This document shows, piece after piece, positions 4,772-7,432 of a stretch of 7,432 bases of DNA. Source of the stretch: Atribacterota bacterium (lineage in GTDB: Bacteria; Atribacterota; Phoenicimicrobiia; Phoenicimicrobiales; Phoenicimicrobiaceae); contig DAOUWX010000087.1 of the NCBI GenBank assembly GCA_030666935.1, positions 1-7,432 of the forward strand, in the 5' to 3' direction. The position numbers were made by a program, and so were the translations under genes. How positions within the stretch are numbered: position 1 is the stretch's first letter; each line of letters opens with the position of its first letter. Below the pieces are notes generated by a model. The model made no database searches. It was not told the DNA's origin and saw only the letters and a list, made by a program, of their open reading frames with translations.

Positions 4772-7432
4772 ATGACAGATAGTGATAAAACCAAAGGGCA
4801 GCTGTTAAACGAACTAATAGATTTGCGAAAAAAAATTGTTGAATTAGAAGAAATAAAAAATTCCCCAAAGAGTACAGAAAAACAATTAAAAAAATCTGAA
4901 CAACTCTACAATTTAATATTTAAGAATTCCAGTGATATTATTGGTATTACTACTTTTAGCTTGAATCCAGTATATATCTATATCAATCCTTCGATTAAAA
5001 GCATCGGATACAAGCAGGAAAAATTACTCGGGAAATCTCCTTTTGATTTTATACATCCCGATGATATAAAAAAATTATTTCCGCTACTAAAGAAATATAT
5101 GAATGCTAAAGTAAAAAGGCTCCTTACTGGTAAAGAATCTACTATTACTGAGAGAATTGAATATCGTTTTAAAGATAAAGATGGAAATTGGCGTAATTTT
5201 CAAACTACTGGAAATATTGTAGGAAATCAACTACTTTTTACCACCAGAGATATCACTGACCAGAAGAAAACCGAAGAAGCCTTAATTAAAAGCCAGCAAG
5301 AATTTGTTAGTCTATTTAAGAGTAGTCCCGGGGCCTTAGTTTATACAGACGAAAAAAGTAATATTTTATATATAAACCCCCGCTTTACTGAGCTTTTTGG
5401 TTATACATTAGAGGAGATTAAAGGTAGAAATATTGATGATGGCATGATTCACCCCTCTGATAAAATAGAAGAAGGCAAAGAGCCGGGCGGGATAGCAAAA
5501 TCTAAAGGTTATTTTAAATATGAAACTATCAGGAAAAAGAAAGACGGAACTTTATTCCCCGTCTCAATATCTGGCTCCCCAGTTATAATTAACAACCAGA
5601 CAAAGGGAGCATTAGGAATATATATAGATATTACCGAACGCCAGAGAATGTTGAAGAAATTAAAAAAGAATGAAGAGAAATATTGCAATCTTTTTGAGAA
5701 TATGCCCGGAGCTTATTATCGTACAGATAGAGAAGGAAGTCTTATAATGATAAATCCGGAAGGGGCTAAATTATTTGGCTACAATTCTCCCGAGGATATC
5801 TTAGGGAAAAATATAGCTCGGCATTTATACTTTGCTCCAGAAGAAAGAAAAAGGTATCTTAAAGAGTTAGAAAAGAATATAGGGAATCTTAAAAACTTTG
5901 AACTAACTTTAAAAAAGAAAGATGGCATTCCTCTGATTATCTCTGATACCAGCCATTTCTATTACAATGAAGATGGGAATATTGCTGGAGTAGAAGGCAT
6001 CTTTGTGGATATCACCGAACGTAAAAGAAATGAGCAGCTCCAACAGGTCTTATACAATATTTCCAAAGCTGCCAACTCATCCATATCTCTTAAACAACTT
6101 TATAAAATTATCCACAAAGAACTAAATATCCTCATCGATACCTCAAACTTTTATGTTGCCTTAGTTAACGAAAAAGAAGATAAAATCTACTATCCTTACC
6201 ATCAAAATGAGATGGATGATAATTTTCCCATCCTTAACTTTAGTACTTCAAATAACCTTACTGCTTATGTTATAAAAACAGGAAAACCCCTGCTTAATGA
6301 TAATAATCAATATGAGGAAATGGTAGCTCAAGGAATATTAACCGCTATGGGCACCATTACCGATGAATCCATCTGGTTAGGAGTCCCCCTAGAAATAGAA
6401 GGTAAGACCATCGGAGCCATGGTAGTTCAAAGCTACACCAATCCTAATCCCTGCTCCGAAAAAGATACTAAGCTCTTAGAATTCGTCTCCTCCCAGGTAG
6501 CTTCTGCTATCGAGCGTAAAAGCTCTGAAGAGAAAATCGAACACCTAAGCCTCCATGACTCCTTAACCGATTTTTACAATCGGGCTTACTTCGAAGAAAA
6601 ATTGGAAAGGTACAACTTTCCCCGTTACTACCCTCTAAGTATAGTAATGCTCGATATCAATGGGCTGAAAGTTATAAATGATACCTTTGGTCATTCCGAG
6701 GGAGACCGACTCTTACAACACTTCTCCCAGGTGCTTACTTCCGTCTCCCGCCAGGGAGACATCCTGGCCCGCATCGGAGGAGATGAATTTGCCATTCTTC
6801 TTCCTTCTACCACCTCAGAAGAAACCAATAAGTTTTGTGAGAGGATCAAAAAGGCTTGCCAACAAGATAAGATCAAGCCCATCTACTTAAGATTGAATAT
6901 CTCTTTAGGTCATACCACACAGGAAGGAGAATATAAAGATACCGATACTCTATTAAAAGAAGCAGATAAGAAGATGTATCAGGATAAACTCTTCAACGGT
7001 AAAAGCAGAGAAAAACATTTCTTAGAAACCTTCCGTATTGTTCTTGCTGAACGGGACCCCCATACCTCTGATCATTCCCAGAGACTTCAGGAGTTAGCTT
7101 TGTCTTTAGGTAAAAAAGTAGGACTTACCGAGTACCAATTAGGAAACTTAAAACTCTTAGCCTTACTTCACGATATTGGTAAGATCGGTATCCCGGATAG
7201 TATCCTCTTTAAAACCTATATTCTAACCCCTTCCGAATGGGAGAAGATGAGAGAACACTCTCGTATAGGTTATCGTATGGCTAAGAACATCCCTGATTTT
7301 ACCCCTATCGCCCAGGAGATCCTCTATCACCATGAACACTGGGATGGTAATGGTTATCCGGTTGGTCTAAAAGGAGTAAGGACTCTCCTTCTTTCCCGCA
7401 TCATTTCTATTATCGATGCCTATGATGTGATG
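4772..7432 (+). CDS. PAS-PAS-PAS-GAF-GGDEF-HD-GYP c-di-GMP cyclase/phosphodiesterase, 3' end beyond the window (887+ aa)
   Basis: This is a cytoplasmic sensor enzyme of c-di-GMP metabolism with no membrane segment. Domain order by residue: short coiled coil 5-45; PAS 45-165 (ends TRDITDQ); PAS 175-290 (ends DITER); PAS 300-418 (ends DITER); GAF about 430-583; GGDEF 595-748; HD-GYP from about 752 to the window end. The cyclase is intact: Asp628 in MLDIN, NDTFGH at 636-641, GGDEF at 669-673, and an inhibitory-site RxxD (Arg660, Asp663) five residues before it. The phosphodiesterase is intact as far as seen: His768, His800-Asp801 in HDIGKIGIP, His829, and HHEHWDGNGYP at 853-863. The frame is open to the last base, stopping just before the expected terminal helices. 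The start ATG has GGGAG nine bases upstream; an in-frame ATG at 4763 is too close to it. Codon use shifts toward C-ending codons from about 6030. Confidence 0.93.
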   Translation, partial: MTDSDKTKGQLLNELIDLRKKIVELEEIKNSPKSTEKQLKKSEQLYNLIFKNSSDIIGITTFSLNPVYIYINPSIKSIGYKQEKLLGKSPFDFIHPDDIKKLFPLLKKYMNAKVKRLLTGKESTITERIEYRFKDKDGNWRNFQTTGNIVGNQLLFTTRDITDQKKTEEALIKSQQEFVSLFKSSPGALVYTDEKSNILYINPRFTELFGYTLEEIKGRNIDDGMIHPSDKIEEGKEPGGIAKSKGYFKYETIRKKKDGTLFPVSISGSPVIINNQTKGALGIYIDITERQRMLKKLKKNEEKYCNLFENMPGAYYRTDREGSLIMINPEGAKLFGYNSPEDILGKNIARHLYFAPEERKRYLKELEKNIGNLKNFELTLKKKDGIPLIISDTSHFYYNEDGNIAGVEGIFVDITERKRNEQLQQVLYNISKAANSSISLKQLYKIIHKELNILIDTSNFYVALVNEKEDKIYYPYHQNEMDDNFPILNFSTSNNLTAYVIKTGKPLLNDNNQYEEMVAQGILTAMGTITDESIWLGVPLEIEGKTIGAMVVQSYTNPNPCSEKDTKLLEFVSSQVASAIERKSSEEKIEHLSLHDSLTDFYNRAYFEEKLERYNFPRYYPLSIVMLDINGLKVINDTFGHSEGDRLLQHFSQVLTSVSRQGDILARIGGDEFAILLPSTTSEETNKFCERIKKACQQDKIKPIYLRLNISLGHTTQEGEYKDTDTLLKEADKKMYQDKLFNGKSREKHFLETFRIVLAERDPHTSDHSQRLQELALSLGKKVGLTEYQLGNLKLLALLHDIGKIGIPDSILFKTYILTPSEWEKMREHSRIGYRMAKNIPDFTPIAQEILYHHEHWDGNGYPVGLKGVRTLLLSRIISIIDAYDVM

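Noticed and set aside
6678..6890. Overlapping plus- and minus-strand open frames within the GGDEF domain
   Set aside because: Both lie over the intact NDTFGH-to-GGDEF coding stretch in other frames. The GGDEF frame is conserved and open through the region.

Overview
The window is AT-rich (about a third G+C by eye) and bacterial. It has TTG and GTG starts, Shine-Dalgarno sites, sigma70-like promoters and a GEMM-I cyclic-di-GMP riboswitch ahead of a large signalling gene. The proteins suggest an anaerobic, possibly thermophilic or subsurface lineage with Gram-positive-like signals (Clostridia/Thermoanaerobacter-like, or a candidate phylum such as Atribacterota). That placement is an impression only; no marker gene is present.

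Layout. 1-180: short repeats (a 7-nt tandem AGCGTNN and a TAAC/GTTA inverted-repeat zone) and a leader. 181-1119: two abutting plus-strand genes, a FlK-like hotdog acyl-CoA thioesterase and a nicotinamidase-type isochorismatase-fold hydrolase, joined as TAA|TTG. 1120-1270: a strongly structured stretch with three nested or adjacent helices, either a relic of an IS200/IS605-type TnpB guide RNA or a leader RNA. 1271-2176: a patatin/RssA-like serine lipid hydrolase. 2165-2473 (minus): an FmdB-type zinc-ribbon protein, overlapping the patatin gene tail to tail by 12 nt, with its own promoter. 2474-2838: a regulatory gap with the fmdB-like promoter, a GAAA-capped repeat hairpin, and a clear TTGACA/TATTAT promoter whose -10 and start region lie inside a 28-nt palindrome. 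2839-4497: a secreted DUF3352-like protein built from two similar halves. 4498-4771: an AT-rich gap ending in a promoter inside a 9-bp inverted repeat, then a complete cyclic-di-GMP-I riboswitch. 4772 to the window end: a protein of at least 887 residues, PAS-PAS-PAS-GAF-GGDEF-HD-GYP, cut by the window edge. This gene is open at its 3' end and contains no frameshift.

The most coherent system is the last one. A c-di-GMP-sensing RNA sits immediately before a gene whose product carries both an intact diguanylate cyclase (GGDEF plus RxxD inhibitory site) and an intact HD-GYP phosphodiesterase. The enzyme that sets the second-messenger level is therefore probably controlled by that same messenger. 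An alternative helix that hides the Shine-Dalgarno site can be drawn, which suggests a translational ON switch. The GAF-GGDEF-HD-GYP half uses markedly more C-ending codons than the PAS half and the neighbouring genes, consistent with a mosaic gene.
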